DNA of 64,000 nucleotides from Aedes albopictus (taxonomy: Eukaryota; Arthropoda; Insecta; Diptera; Culicidae), in assembly GCF_035046485.1 (NCBI RefSeq), contig NC_085138.1, forward strand, positions 295,558,515-295,622,514, in the 5' to 3' direction. Numbering within the stretch: position 1 is the stretch's first letter; every line of letters starts with the position of its first letter. The translations under genes were made by a program, and so were the position numbers. Positions 1 through 11,190 of this stretch are shown here, piece after piece. The notes beneath the pieces were generated by a model. That model ran no database searches and was not told the DNA's origin. It saw nothing but the letters and a program-made list of their open reading frames with translations.

Positions 1-739
1 ATTTTTTGCCTAAAGGAGGCATTTGAATGGGCGATTGTTATTTCGTTAGCCTCCTCCAAAGATTTTGGTCGGTAACTCCTCACGTACATCGCTAAGTTTT
101 CCCCATTAAGTCCATCGATGTACCTAGTGAGGGTCATCAGACTAATTAATTTGTTTACTGCCTTGGTGGACCTTTTGTAGTCCTCCATCTGTGCAGCTGT
201 TGTCTTGATTGCTGTGTCAATTGCCTTAACTTTTTGGAAGTACTCTTGGAGAGTTTTCTTCCCTTGCCTTACGTAAAACAAAGATTGTATATGAGACGTT
301 ATGTCTCGTTTATCCCCAAAGGCGTTGAGAAGGATTTCCTTTATCTCAGCCCACTCTGAGGGATTTCCGGAAGCTATAAGCACTTCCCTTGCTTCACCGA
401 CTATCTTGGATTTAATAACCCTAATAATTTGCCTGTACTCAGGTTCGAGTTCGAATTTCTCGAATTAATCGATTGCCTCCTGAGTGTCTTCAATCCAGGC
501 TAGGGCTTCCTTACGGTTTCCGTTAAATTGGGGAATGATCTTAATTTGATCGGGATGTGGAAGCTCGTGAAGGGGTTCTTTGCCCTTTCTTGTAAAGCGT
601 TAATTGTTGCGATTAAATTCGTTTGGGTGTTGGTCAGCTGAGCCACTTGCTGGATCAGCTGTTCGGGAGTAATTTCTGTAGCCCGAATTTGAGCGGATAG
701 CTCGGACATGGTGTGTCTGTTTTTATCAAATTTACACAC
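1..739 (-). pseudogene. gypsy-type LTR retrotransposon gag, broken, cut by window edge
   Basis: Reading down from a start codon at 739, the first 60-odd residues (MSELSAQIRATE near the N-terminus) form a short helical leader. After a frame change near 550 the reading continues as IIPQFNGNRKEALAWIED and then through a Gag-like helical region with WAEIKEILL, GDKRDITSHIQ and LQEYFQKVKAID, running to the window start. An in-frame TAA near 465 is a second lesion. The arrangement (LTR, tRNA primer site, then gag, all on the minus strand) fits a Ty3/gypsy-type element. Gag would form the particle of the retroelement. Pol lies outside the window. The broken frame means this copy cannot make Gag by itself. 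Family assignment is inferred from the Gag pattern and primer site. Confidence 0.75.
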
Positions 740-1250
740 GGGTGAAATAAGATTCTTTCGCTTGCACTCCCTGCCGCCGTATGTTTTGACTGGGTTTCAA
801 AGCGTGTGGTTGTTAGTTTGTCGTTTTATTTTGCACTTTTCGCGTGGGTCACTTTATTGCGTTTGATTCGTTACCCTTTATGAGGGTTTGATTTTAGCAC
901 TTCGGGATCAATTAAGGAAGAGTTCGATATTCCCTCTCACTCTAAAAAGCTTCACTATTAAATCACTTTAGCGCTTAGGGTTTCACTAGAAGGTCACTTA
1001 ATGTTTTAGTAATAAAATACCGTGGTGGTTTTTACTTACAGTAAGATCAGTACCATCTTCCTGGAGTTAAAAGTTGTTGTAGAAATCCTTTTTGGGGTGT
1101 TGGTTCCTGTCCGTGGGCTCTGATGTACTCTACTCGGATGATGTTCCCTCACCGATGGTCTCCCGGTACATCAGCTGTTCTCACTGAACTTTGCTTAGTC
1201 GGGATTCGCGATTTCCTAAACACTTTACGGAATTACACTACTTCCACAGA
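740..1250 (-). other. leader between LTR and gag
   Basis: This AT-rich stretch separates the primer-binding site from the gag start. It holds no open frame of note and fits the untranslated leader of the same minus-strand LTR element. Confidence 0.55.
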
Positions 1251-1268
1251 CTACCGTTGACTGCGCCA
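1251..1268 (-). promoter_or_regulatory. tRNA primer-binding site of the LTR element
   Basis: The minus strand reads TGGCGCAGTCAACGGTAG directly inside the inferred LTR end. It begins like the tRNA-Ser-type primer sites known from 17.6/297-type insect gypsy elements (TGGCGCAGTCGG), with two extra bases. The exact tRNA is an inference. Confidence 0.6.
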
Positions 1269-1270
1269 GC

Positions 1271-1573
1271 TATGAGTCCGTTTACCGAGACTTTATAAAA
1301 AAAACTTTTATTCACTAAAATGAACTAGATTCTACAACACTTCACTTAAAACTAAACCGAAATCATTCGTCAATCACCTTTTATTAACTAAACCTGCTGA
1401 ATCGGCGTTCCTCCGGGTGGTGTGATTCCGATGCAACCTTCGTTCCCACGACAGGTGGAACTTGCGTAGCTCATCGATTTGTCCCTGCACGTGCAGTTGG
1501 CTGGGTCTGGATCTCTGCTGTTGCTATGGGCTTCGGTGAATGTATTGGTGTTGGGTGGTGGCGGGACCCGACA
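1271..1573 (-). mobile_element. 5' LTR of gypsy-type element
   Basis: On the minus strand the block starts TGTCGGGTCCCG (from 1573) and ends next to the primer site. An AATAAA signal lies about 40 bases before its end (GAATAAAAG, near 1311). Length is about 300 bp, normal for gypsy-type LTRs. The second LTR is outside the window, so the ends are inferred from one copy only. Confidence 0.6.
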
Positions 1574-1694
1574 TAACGTGCATATGATAGCACAACTAAT
1601 CCCTTTGATAAAACCGTTTTGATTTTGAACCCACTAGGTCAATAGGTATGAGAAAAAGTATGAAAATATATTGTCCACATCCTTTAAGGGTTGA

Positions 1695-2250
1695 GTGGCT
1701 TTAAATAGCTTAGCTCCTATCAAATCTCATGGAGTAGATGGGATTTATCCTGTTTTGCTTCTGAAGAGGATTGATTATTTCAAACATGTTTTGAAAAAAT
1801 CAAACTATTTTTTTGCAGTTTTACTACCTTGTTCCCAAATCTTGGGGGATATTACTGTAAAGTTTATTCCGGAAGCGGGTCGTGCAACGTATGAAGAATC
1901 AAAGAGTTTCAGGGCTAGGGAAGTGGAACTATTTATCTCGGCAGGGCTCCTATTTTGGGCACTTTTCTGTTTTGAATCAATTGACACAATGTGCCCAAAA
2001 TACCGGCCACTCCCCCCAGATAGGTGGCTCGCTTTCCTATCTGTTTGACCTCTTTTCTTCTGAAGTGCTTAGAACGCATTGTCGATCATATCGCACCCGT
2101 GATGTTCATCTGGTCAACGTGCCTCTTCACGTGAGCCGTCACGCCTACCAATCTGGTAAGTCCACTGTGACTCTTTTACACAAAGTTGTTTACGATATCG
2201 AGAAATCATTCACTCAGAAGCTGTCTTGTTTGGTTGTTTTCTTAGACATC
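1695..2250 (+). pseudogene. Jockey-type LINE reverse transcriptase fragment
   Basis: Two pieces of a non-LTR reverse transcriptase are visible. From 1700 the translation gives SLAPIKSHGVDGIYP, then VKFIPEAGRATYEESKSFR, which match the RT fingers of Jockey-clade LINEs (K..GPDGI.P and V.FIPKAGR). From about 2110, in another frame, HAYQSGKSTVT and LHKVVYDIEK are followed by FLDID, the start of the catalytic-aspartate motif of the same domain. About 130 bases between them have lost the frame. The fragment ends in a TA/T tract at 2257, so the rest of the enzyme is missing. Confidence 0.75.
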
Positions 2251-2256
2251 GATTTA

Positions 2257-2290
2257 TATATATATATATATTTTTTTTTTCAATTTCATT
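2257..2290. repeat. (TA)n then poly-T tract
   Basis: An uninterrupted TA run passes into ten or more T residues. It sits exactly at the 3' break of the Jockey-type fragment. Confidence 0.85.
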
Positions 2291-2541
2291 CATTTATAAC
2301 TTACCTTGAAGATACAACACCACATCATTTCATATAAAAGTAGGAAATATGTCAAAAAGACATTTTAAGACTTTGACTCGGAGAAGATCCGAAAGCTTGC
2401 TTAAGAAATCACTGAAGAAACCGCTGGAGAAATTCCCGAAAGGATGCCTTGAAAGATTTCCAAAATAATCCCTGAAAAGGTTTAAAAGGGTTAAGTTTTT
2501 TGAAAAATATTTTTTTTTCAATTTTTTTTTATCTGTATTAA

Positions 2542-2825
2542 CCTTCCAGGACGCGCGCCATCAAGCAACCGAAACTGCACCGCGCTTGCACTGTGGGGCT
2601 GTCCATAAACCACGTGGTCATGGGGGGGGGGGGGGTTCGGCCAATTGCCATTTTGTATGGACGAAAAAAAAAATTGTATGGACTAATGACCACGCCGGGG
2701 GGGGGGGGGGGGGGTTTGAGAAGTCCCAAAAAAATGACCACGTGGTTTATGGACAGCCCCTGTATACGAAAACCGAGGTTTTTCGGTAGTGTTGTACTTT
2801 TTACAACAGCGCGCGCGCTGAAGGG
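2542..2825. mobile_element. TTAA-flanked MITE (piggyBac-type), interrupted
   Basis: TTAA lies at 2538-2541 and again at 2826-2829. The ends are imperfect inverted repeats: CCTTCCAGGACGCGCG on the left and the complement of CCCTTCAGCGCGCGCG on the right. TTAA target duplication and CC-starting ends are the hallmark of piggyBac-type non-autonomous elements. A second MITE (2595-2760) splits it; without that insert the element would be about 115 bp. Confidence 0.6.
2595..2760. mobile_element. MITE with 26-bp perfect inverted ends
   Basis: The left end begins GGGGCTGTCCATAAACCACG and continues to 2620; the right end (2735-2760) is its exact complement over 26 bases. TGT lies directly on both sides (2592-2594 and 2761-2763), a likely 3-bp target duplication. 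The inside has poly-G runs at 2621-2635 and 2697-2714. Confidence 0.8.
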
Positions 2826-2830
2826 TTAAC

Positions 2831-2986
2831 GAGATTTTTAACCCTGGGTTAGTTCATCTCGGGACCCACGCTTTACTTCCCTTCCGAAGGAAGAACTCAC
2901 ATTTTGCGAGTTTGTCGGGAGTGGGATTTGATCCTAGGTCCTCGGCGTGATAGTCACGTGCTTTAACCATCACACCAGGTCCGCCC
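2831..2986 (-). mobile_element. tRNA-derived SINE
   Basis: Read on the minus strand from 2986 there is a box A-like stretch (TGGTGTGATGGTTAAAGCA) and a box B-like GGATCAAATCCC about 35 bases later, then a non-tRNA tail. The copy at 62403-62560 has the same order and similar tail words (CCCGAGATGAACTA here, CCCGGAGACGAACTA there), so both belong to one family. Confidence 0.65.
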
Positions 2987-2989
2987 CAC

Positions 2990-5005
2990 TGAAAAAAAAT
3001 GTCTTTTCCGTGCTCTCGACATGACTTTTACTGATTTTTATTCTCTTCTCCAAAATTCAATCTCAACTCAAGTATGTATCCTTGAGTGGAGACTTTTCCT
3101 CCTATACCGAGTGCCTTTTCACCTCATTGCATTTTCTTCGTCATATGCAATTATCTGTACTCTTACCTTCCTCTGCCGAGTCTAATTCGTTGTGACCTTA
3201 TAAATGAAAACTTTCGAAATAATTCAAAAACATTTACCATCTAAATATGTAAATGTCTAACCCCAACTACTGGACCCACCTGCCTCACTCAATCGTTCCT
3301 TCCCAGCAGCAGCAGGTATCTAGTGGAAATACATTTTTATTACAACTTCATTTTCTCCATTTCTTTCAGTCCGGCGCAAAATAAACCTATCTTAAGTGGA
3401 AAAGTTTTTTAAACCGAACTGTGCCGGAGAGCTGTTTATTGAAATAATGGATGCCATTTTTCCCCGACCAAGAAAAAAAAAACACACTGTTTCAGAGGCT
3501 CTCATAAACAACCTCCTGCGTAGAGTGGAAAGATGACCCAACAAACAATATCACCACGACGGTGGAAGAAAAAAAGAAAGAAGTTTATTCAGGCATCTTT
3601 TGAAGTGGGATGATTTCCGGTACCTGCCTTAGCGATTTTTTATGCTAACAGCGCCACCGGGTTTCCGCGTTCCTTTTGTGGATGCTAATGGAAATGATGT
3701 GTGTGCGAGAGGGCTAAGCCTATTATTAACAGGCGGCGGCAAAATCTTGAGGCCGAAAATTCGTCGGTTTCACTGGAGTCGAGTTTCTGAGTGATAAACT
3801 AGCAGCATTTGTACTCAGTTGGGTTTTGTTACCTTATAAATTTATTCTCTCTCAAAAGCTTCCGTAGCGCTTACTGGTGGAATAACAAGTCAATAATTCA
3901 TCAAAACGGAAAATGTCATCAGTACCTAGAGGAGCAGTGGTTTCCAATCATTTTCATACACACCTCAGACACAGAGACGTTATCGACGAATCGATGAGAA
4001 CAAATGATTTACAAATCTGTTAGGTAAAAAGCAAAACTTGTTTGTCTGTATTCGAAGATACCAAGGCAATACTCTAAGCCCAAGAAAGTCATCGGAATCG
4101 AACGCATCATCCTCAGCTACCTGCCACCCGTGCGTTTACAGCTTAGGCCATATGAGCCCTATTATCATGTGCGCAATGGTAGGAACAATGGATGATAGGC
4201 ATAATTTTCCATTTTTTTTCAGGCGTCTATTGTGCCTTACGTCAGTTATGTCTAATATTCCTCTGCTAAATGTCCTTATGCCTTACGCTGTAATTGGGCA
4301 GCTTTAAGGTTCCCTTGCTTGAAAACCGCTACTGAGCTCGGTTGTCGTTTACAATCCAAACAGAGGCGACGTTTGCACAAAGCTTATCTCCAGTATCCTC
4401 ATCAAGGTTCTCTATCAATTAAAAGCAAACTCGATTAGCCAGCTTCGAACCACATAATCCTTGATTGACCTACATATTGGGGAGAGTTCGCTGTTATCCC
4501 GAATTGGCAAACACCTCGTTTATAAAATTGCATCCATTCGCTGGATTCGAGTGGCGGAGAGACAGCAACCCATTATTGCTCTTGCATCGTGTAGCGTGGT
4601 GGCGGATTGAAACCGGAGACCGGACGACAACCACGGGGGAAGCTGTAATGAGGGACACTTTGTTCGTTGTGTATCCACAAGCGTCGCCAAGTGAGAAACC
4701 ACAGCACTGCACTGTGGCGGTAATTAGGCAAACAAAAGCTCAATCCAATCAAGCGGGTGGTTTCTTCCCGAGTTGGATACAAAATCGAAGACTTGCTGCT
4801 GCTGTTGCTTTTGCTGCCGGTATTTGCAATCAACCGACTCTGTGGGGATCTACTAGCGGTACAGTGCTTTTCAGTTGGCTGGTAACATGGCTGCCAGATT
4901 ATATGTTTGTTCAACACTTTGTAAATTCGCTCGCACGTTTCTTATGATCCCAGTGCACAGGGTAAAATATTTTTCCAAAAAGAAACCAATGCTCAAATAT
5001 TTTCG
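2990..5005. other. no recognised gene
   Basis: Mixed-composition sequence. Short open frames (for example 4465-4947 plus, 160 codons) have no recognisable domain and overlap equally open frames on the other strand. A decayed element or host sequence could be present, but I see no supporting motif. Confidence 0.4.
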
Positions 5006-5009
5006 TTGA

Positions 5010-5660
5010 CTCGATCGAATTTTCATTCCTCATTATTTACAACTCTTTCTTCATTCATCTCACTTCTTACTTCATCACACTTCTCACTCTTTACTTTTCA
5101 TTGCTCATACCTCAAAGTGCACTTCTCACACTTCACTACTTACTCATCACTTCTTCTTTCTCACTTTTACTGCTCATTCCTCACTACTCACTTCACACTG
5201 TTCCACACTCATTACAGGTTACTCTTCTCTGCTTAGTCATCGCAGTCACTTCTCACACTATACTTTTCATCACTGAATTAAATTTGAACCATGGCGCAAA
5301 ATGCATTTGTTGCGAAAATCCACCCAATACATCATAGGTTTGTCTCAACTTGAACAGAATAGGTTAAAGATTGTACATCATGAACTCATTCCTCATTTCT
5401 CACTTCTCTCTACACACTTATCACTCCTAGCTACTTACTCTTGACTGCTCAAATATCACTTCTTCCTAGTCCACACTCATGGTTCTCCATTTTAATTTAT
5501 CATGCCTTACTGCTTACTGCAAGTTACTTCTTATTTCTTAATCTTTGCTGGTCATTGCTTCACACTTCTCTCGCTTTACTCTTCAATGCTCACTCCTCAC
5601 TGCTTATTTCTCTCTCACTCCTCACTGCTCACTCTTATAAACCATGGGGGGGATAATCTG
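5010..5660. repeat. pyrimidine-rich degenerate repeat
   Basis: Words such as TCACTCTTTAC, CTCACTTCTC and TCACTGCTCAC recur with drifting spacing of about 9 to 12 bases for 650 bases, with a short normal stretch near 5275-5390. The plus strand is strongly C/T-rich. Open frames here, rich in Ser, Leu and His, are by-products of the repeat. Confidence 0.75.
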
Positions 5661-7875
5661 CACATCACACACCAGAACAGCAAGGTCCAGGTAGTATGGG
5701 GTCAAGGACCATCTTCTACAAAAAAAAATATAAAGCCAGGACTACTTTTTCCTTGATCCACTAGACAACATTCCCATAGTCGCCAAACCCTTCGTCTCTT
5801 CGGAACCACCAAGAAGGCATTGCTTCAGAGAGGGACTAGTGCATATCGAACCGTCAAGGTTAGCTGTATAGCCAACAGCAACGAACATCGATGACACACT
5901 TTGAGGAATCACCAAGATAGCATACTGGCGCATAGCCAGTTTCCCGAGTGGTCCTCACCATTCCCTTTGTCTTAGGAAGGCAGGGACGGTCTACACCATG
6001 CCCGCAAGTATCAAGAACTGATACCGCGTGGACAGCGATTTGACATTCTCGCAAGAAGAGCCAGCACACAGAAGGACAGGCACGGGAAAATTCATTCACT
6101 CACATTCATCTTGCCAACTGCGCTCTTTGTTTTGATTGCTTTGTATCGTTCGCTCACGGTTGGATCAAACCGTTCCAATGAACTCCACCGAGTCTCAATA
6201 CAAACGAACTGCAGAAAGAAAGATTGCATAAAGAGAATGGCACCGAAGCAATTGAATCATGTCGATCGTGGTTCTTCGGTTGGGCCGTGATTCAATGATT
6301 CTTTACGCGAACGTTCACACACGAATCAAATTTTAGATTCAGTGTGAATGAAAGATTGCATTCGCGTGATTGTTATGACAATATTATTTTGCGGGTTTGG
6401 TGCGTTTTCTTAATTTATTGCTAGATGGGAAGGTAAAACATGTCTATTCGTGTTATATTTCCTTGGTCGTGCGAGGGCAAAGGGGGAAAATGCGTTGACC
6501 TTGGCGATGACATTGTGCAGATGGTGCGGCGCGGAAACGGTTGATTCGATAAAATATATCTAACCATGTATCATGATGAGATGTGCTAGCTTTCTATCAG
6601 AAAATATTTCTACATACGGTATACCATACTTGAATGCATGCATGTCTACCGCGCCGCCGGGACATTGATGAGGATCAAACTCGCCGATTTGTGCCTGATT
6701 TGCCTGAACGATAAATATTTGACCACTTTTGACAAATACATTGCGGCTTTTTCTTTGATTTGTTTTTTGAGAGTGACAAATATTTTTGTTTGCAATGTAC
6801 TCCTTGGCCAAAATGTAACTGTCAAAATTAGTGAAATAGCGAAATCTTTGGTTAACATTAAAAGCATAAATAAACCAGAGTAATAATTCTCTGATCTATT
6901 AAAACACGGTACAATATAGCGGTAGTATTTTCTTTCCTTTGTCAAGTATGTAAACTTGATAATTTATTGCCCTTTTCCGGTTATATTATAATATTGTTTT
7001 CCTAAATCAGAAATTAGCTCATCTTTGCTATAAGCCCAAATAAATAATGTACGTTTGGCGATGTTATCCACATGCACTAGTAAAATTGCCTGATTTCAAA
7101 TTACGTGGAAATCTATAGACCCTTTAATATTTACCATCGATACTAGTTAATTTCCTAATTAGTTAATACATGCAATTGCTTAATACCCTCAACAAACGGG
7201 ATAGATAAAACTAGCACCATCAGCATCACCAGCAGTACGACGAACGAAACGAAAGAATCGCCGCGATTGAAGGAATGCATTCACGTGTGATCCTTTCAAG
7301 ACATTCGCCTTGCGATTGCAGTCCCGTACCAAATGAGTCAACGGGTGAACGTGAACAACGATGAACGCTGCCATAATTTTCGTGTATTTGCTTTTTCCCC
7401 TTCATTCGCCCGAGTGCGTAACACACTATGTACAGGATTGCTGGGATTGTGTTTCGTTCCACGAGAATGTTTGTGAGAGAGCTCAAAATGAATGAATCGT
7501 GAACGATTATTTCCATGCCTGCAGAAGGACATGCCGACATGGGGCCACCAACTGCCCCGACCTTGCCGAGGACCCCTTTCCAATCGTGTGTACGGATCCA
7601 ACCCAGTAGACCGACGCCACGACAGCAACGCTACAAGGATTCTCTCCACGCGGCCACTTAATCGCTGGACGGGTCATTTTCGACCGCAGGACATCAGTAT
7701 GAGTATGACCTATGCAGCCGACTCCAAACCCTTGAACCTCCTCTTGTATAGTGTCCGCACTAGCCATTCTCCGAGCCCACCACCTCTACAGCTCCAAGAC
7801 GATGTGAGTGATAGCCGTTGAAACTGAATTCCAGCCAAAATCATTCCTACACATCCTCAGGATGTATCGTCCAGG
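5661..7875. other. no recognised gene
   Basis: Short open frames only (for example 7492-7821 plus and 7507-7767 minus, overlapping on opposite strands). AGTGTGAATGAAAG-type words near 6340 partly mirror TCATTCACTCACATTC near 6093, which may mark a decayed inverted-repeat element. Nothing firmer is visible. Confidence 0.35.
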
Positions 7876-7879
7876 TATG

Positions 7880-9440
7880 TCGCAAGCATTACTTACTTAC
7901 CTTATCGATCAGTACGGCCTCAGTAGTCTCTGCTGTACGTAGAAGTCGTTTCCATTCTACTCGGTCCATGGCTGTGCATCTCCAGTTCCGCACTCTGTTA
8001 AGGATCCGCAAATCGTCCTCCACTTGATCGACCTACTTCGTTCACTGCGCACCACGTCTTCTTGTACCGGTCGGATGGTTCTCGAGATCCATTCAATTCA
8101 GGTTGCTATTCGTCATCCTGATGACGTGACCCGACCACCGAAGCCTCCCTATTTTCGCGGTGTGGACGATGGTTGGTTCTCTCAGCAGCTGGTGCAGCTC
8201 ATGGTTCATTCGCCTTCTTCAAGTCCCGTCTTCCATCCGCACGTAGAGTCCATGCTTCGTGCCCATAAAGGACGACGGGTCTAACCAGCGTTTTGTAGGT
8301 AGTTAACTTCGTTCGTGTGACGAACAACTTTGTTCGATCGTAGAGTTCTGCGGAGTCCAGAGTAAGCTCGATTTCCTGCCACAATGCCGTTTCTGAATTT
8401 CTCTGCTGGTGTCATTGTCGGTGGTCACCAGTGAGCCCAAGCACACGAATTCTTCAGCCGCCTCGATTTCATCATCATCGATATAAATTCGGGGTAGCGG
8501 GCACGCTGATTCCTCCCTGGAGCCCTTTGCCATCATGCACTTTGTCTTCGACACATTAATAACTAATCCAATTCGCCTGGCTTCACTCTTTAGTTGGATG
8601 TACGATTCCGCCATCGTCTCAAATTTACGAGCAATAATATCAATATCATCAGCAAAACCAACCAGCTGAACGAACTTCGGGAAAATCGTTCCACTCGTGT
8701 TTATCCCCGCTCTCCTAATAACATCCTCTAAAGCAATGTTGAACAGCAAGCACGAAAAAACATCACCTTGCCGTAAACCTCTGCGAGATTCGAAGGGACT
8801 CGAGAGTGTCCCGGATACTCGAACTACGCAACATCACTCGATCTATTGTCGCCTTGATCAATCGTATCAGTTTATCGGGGATCCGTTTTCGTGCGTAATC
8901 TGCCATAGCTGGTCTCGTTGGATTGTATCATACGCCGATTTCAAATCGATGAACTAGTGATGTGTGGGCACGTTGTATTCGCGGAGTTTCTGCAGCACCT
9001 GGTGGATGGCGAACATCTGGTTCATTGTAGCGCGTTCACCCATGAATCCAGCCTGATATTGCCCCATGAAATCTCTTGCAATCGGTGATGGACGGCGGCA
9101 TAAAATTTGAGAGAGTATCTTGTAGGCAGCGCTTAGTAGTGTGATCACGCGGTAGTAGTTCCCGTAATTGAACTTGTCAGTGACAAGTTGTTAGCCTTTT
9201 TGTAGATGGGACACACGATACCTTCCATCCATTCCTTCGGTGTACTTCCTCCTCCCAAATCTTGGTAATGACCCAGTGTAGTGCTCTCACCAGTGCTTTT
9301 CCACTGTAGTTTAGAAGCTCGCTTGGTAGTTGATCTGATCCAACGGCTTTGTTGTTTTGCACCCGGCCAACCTCCTCCTCAATCTCTTGGAGATTTGGGG
9401 CCGGAAGTCTTTCGTCCTGCGCAGGTTCTCCTAAATCTAT
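7880..9440 (-). pseudogene. RTE-type LINE reverse transcriptase, broken copy 1
   Basis: Read downward from 9440, pieces of one reverse transcriptase appear in order. They are LQEIEEEVGRVQNNKAVGSDQLP (RT entry, near 9400-9340), YKILSQILCRR and YQAGFMGERATMNQMF (9130-9020), and LFNIALEDVIRRAGI followed by FADDIDIIA (8750-8640), which is the catalytic YADD-type motif. Then come the connection region FVCLGSLVTTDND and the C-terminal VVLYGHEAWTLR. At least three frame changes separate the pieces, so the enzyme is dead. The endonuclease is absent, meaning the copy is 5'-truncated near 9440. The motifs suit the RTE clade (JAM1-like elements are known in Aedes); clade naming is from memory of these motifs. 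Confidence 0.8.
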
Positions 9441-10970
9441 TATATGTGGCAAGCATGCGGTCACGCATTGTGCGAAAACGCGGGTATACGAACAAAACGT
9501 GATCTGCCGGTTTTCTTTAAACCCGCACAAACCGGACATCCAAGAGAACCCGCAGGACCGAAACTATTTAGATACTGTCGGAAGCATCCATTGCCTGAAA
9601 AGGCCTGGGTTAGGTGGAATATTACTTCCCCATTGCAACTGGTTATCCCAAATATCTACCTTCGGGGTCAACATCTGGGTTCACCTTTCTCTGGTGGAAC
9701 TGTCTCATGACACAGAACACATCGTGTGACACGATACGATACATGCTCGCAACTTTTATGTACATGCGTCTATAAGTACTTTCCAGCTTACAACGAAAGC
9801 TTTTGGTACATAGCTTAGTACGGACGTAGCGACACTAGCCAAAAGCTTACATTTGCTGGCATACTCACTGTTGTGGGAACCCCTGCGCTCCCACCGACGA
9901 CCGTGAACGTGAGTCCCGAAGGTTCCTTGAACTGTCAATCTGACGTCCGTACGAACAATGATCGTGTGCGACAGAAGGAGAAACGTCATTTGGAGCATAA
10001 CTGAGCAAACGTGTTTATGCTGAAAGTACTGATCAGTGAATAATCGTTGTACTCAACTAGAGAATTAGAAGGAGTTTTTAAGTTCAGCTAGACTATTTGT
10101 TGAGGCGGAAAATCAGTCCGTCAGTGTGAAATTGTAGGAGTTAATTTAATTGAATACGTGCAGAGAATTTCTAACTTTATTTGTTTCAGTTCAGTATCAA
10201 CCTAATCAAAGTGAATTCGTCGAGTCAGCAGTCAGTCGTTGCTCGTTCCGATTATAGTTGTAAGTTTAGCCTGAAATTTATCGGTGAAGATTAGCATTGA
10301 ATTCTAGTTAAAACTAATCTTTTGTATACAGCTCAGATCCGTTTTCTCAGTAAGGCCCGTAATAACAGTTAGACACGAAAGTTCCGGTCAGTCCGTGAAT
10401 TTACACTGAATTGTAAGTTATTGAGATTAACTAACCTAAATTGAGCTCCAACAATGCCTGCATTAAATAAATTTCAGCTTAAAGCTGCTACTACCAGTAA
10501 CGTACTTGCTTCGAAGAGGTGTCATTTTCATCCGGAACTTCTCGTCAGAACACTTACACACTGCTGTGCTCCTAAGAGCCTCTGCTCGAACCTGGCGTAC
10601 TGTTCACTCCCACAGAAAAAGTCAAATGCGACTCCAGTCCACAAATCCTGGAATACGATGGACGTAATAAAAATACACCCTAAAATCAGCATAATTTCTG
10701 GTGTGTAATTTCAGGCGGGGCGCTATGCTTCTCTTTTCCCTACTTTTCATCTAATACAACCGATAGACAGGGTTTTTAGATGTTTTTTCCGTATGTGGTG
10801 TCCAAACACCGAAACAAATATTAAACGGAACTTAATGGTTAGGCAGAAATTTAGACCTGTTTATTTGTGCCAATTGACCTGTTTACTGCTCCGTATAGCA
10901 CGAGTCTACGATACGACCTGTGTTTCGCTTCGTGGAAACAATTAGAAAATTTCCTATCAATCAGCGCAGG
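9441..10970. other. unassigned; possible leader or LTR-like sequence
   Basis: A 126-codon frame (9349-9729) and a nested frame are open but match nothing I know. From 9990 to 10450 the sequence has several GTAAGT-like and ACAG-like sites and an ATG in a CAACAATG context at 10454. This could be the leader of a decayed LTR element or an exon of a host gene. I cannot decide. Confidence 0.25.
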
Positions 10971-10973
10971 GTA

Positions 10974-11188
10974 GGGTATCGCGCCACTTGGGCGGTGGCT
11001 TCTATATTCGTCTGTTTTCCTCTATAACTCAGTCAATTTTGAACCAATTGACTTGAAATGTTGTACACGGGTAGATACTATACCTATCTCACCACATTCC
11101 AAAAGTTGTGTCAATCGGTTCAAATTTGATTTAGTTATAGTGGAAAACAGACGAATATAGAAGCCACCGCCCAAGTGGCGCGATTCCC
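10974..11188. mobile_element. TA-flanked MITE (mariner-type)
   Basis: The left end GGGTATCGCGCCACTTGG and the following bases to about 11024 are mirrored by 11135-11188. The inverted arms are about 50 bp, with 40 of those bases (from GCGCCACTTGG) perfectly matched. TA lies on both sides (10972-10973 and 11189-11190). Element length is 215 bp. Confidence 0.75.
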
Positions 11189-11190
11189 TA

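Noticed and set aside
4465..4947. 160-codon plus frame as a host gene
   Set aside because: No domain recognised, and overlapping minus frames are equally open. Evidence is insufficient.
5006..5756. Ser/Leu/His-rich frames
   Set aside because: By-products of the CTCACT-type repeat.
9444..9710. Cys/His-containing plus frame as a zinc finger or transposase end
   Set aside because: Only one CxxxxC-like pair is seen and the spacing fits no family that I know.
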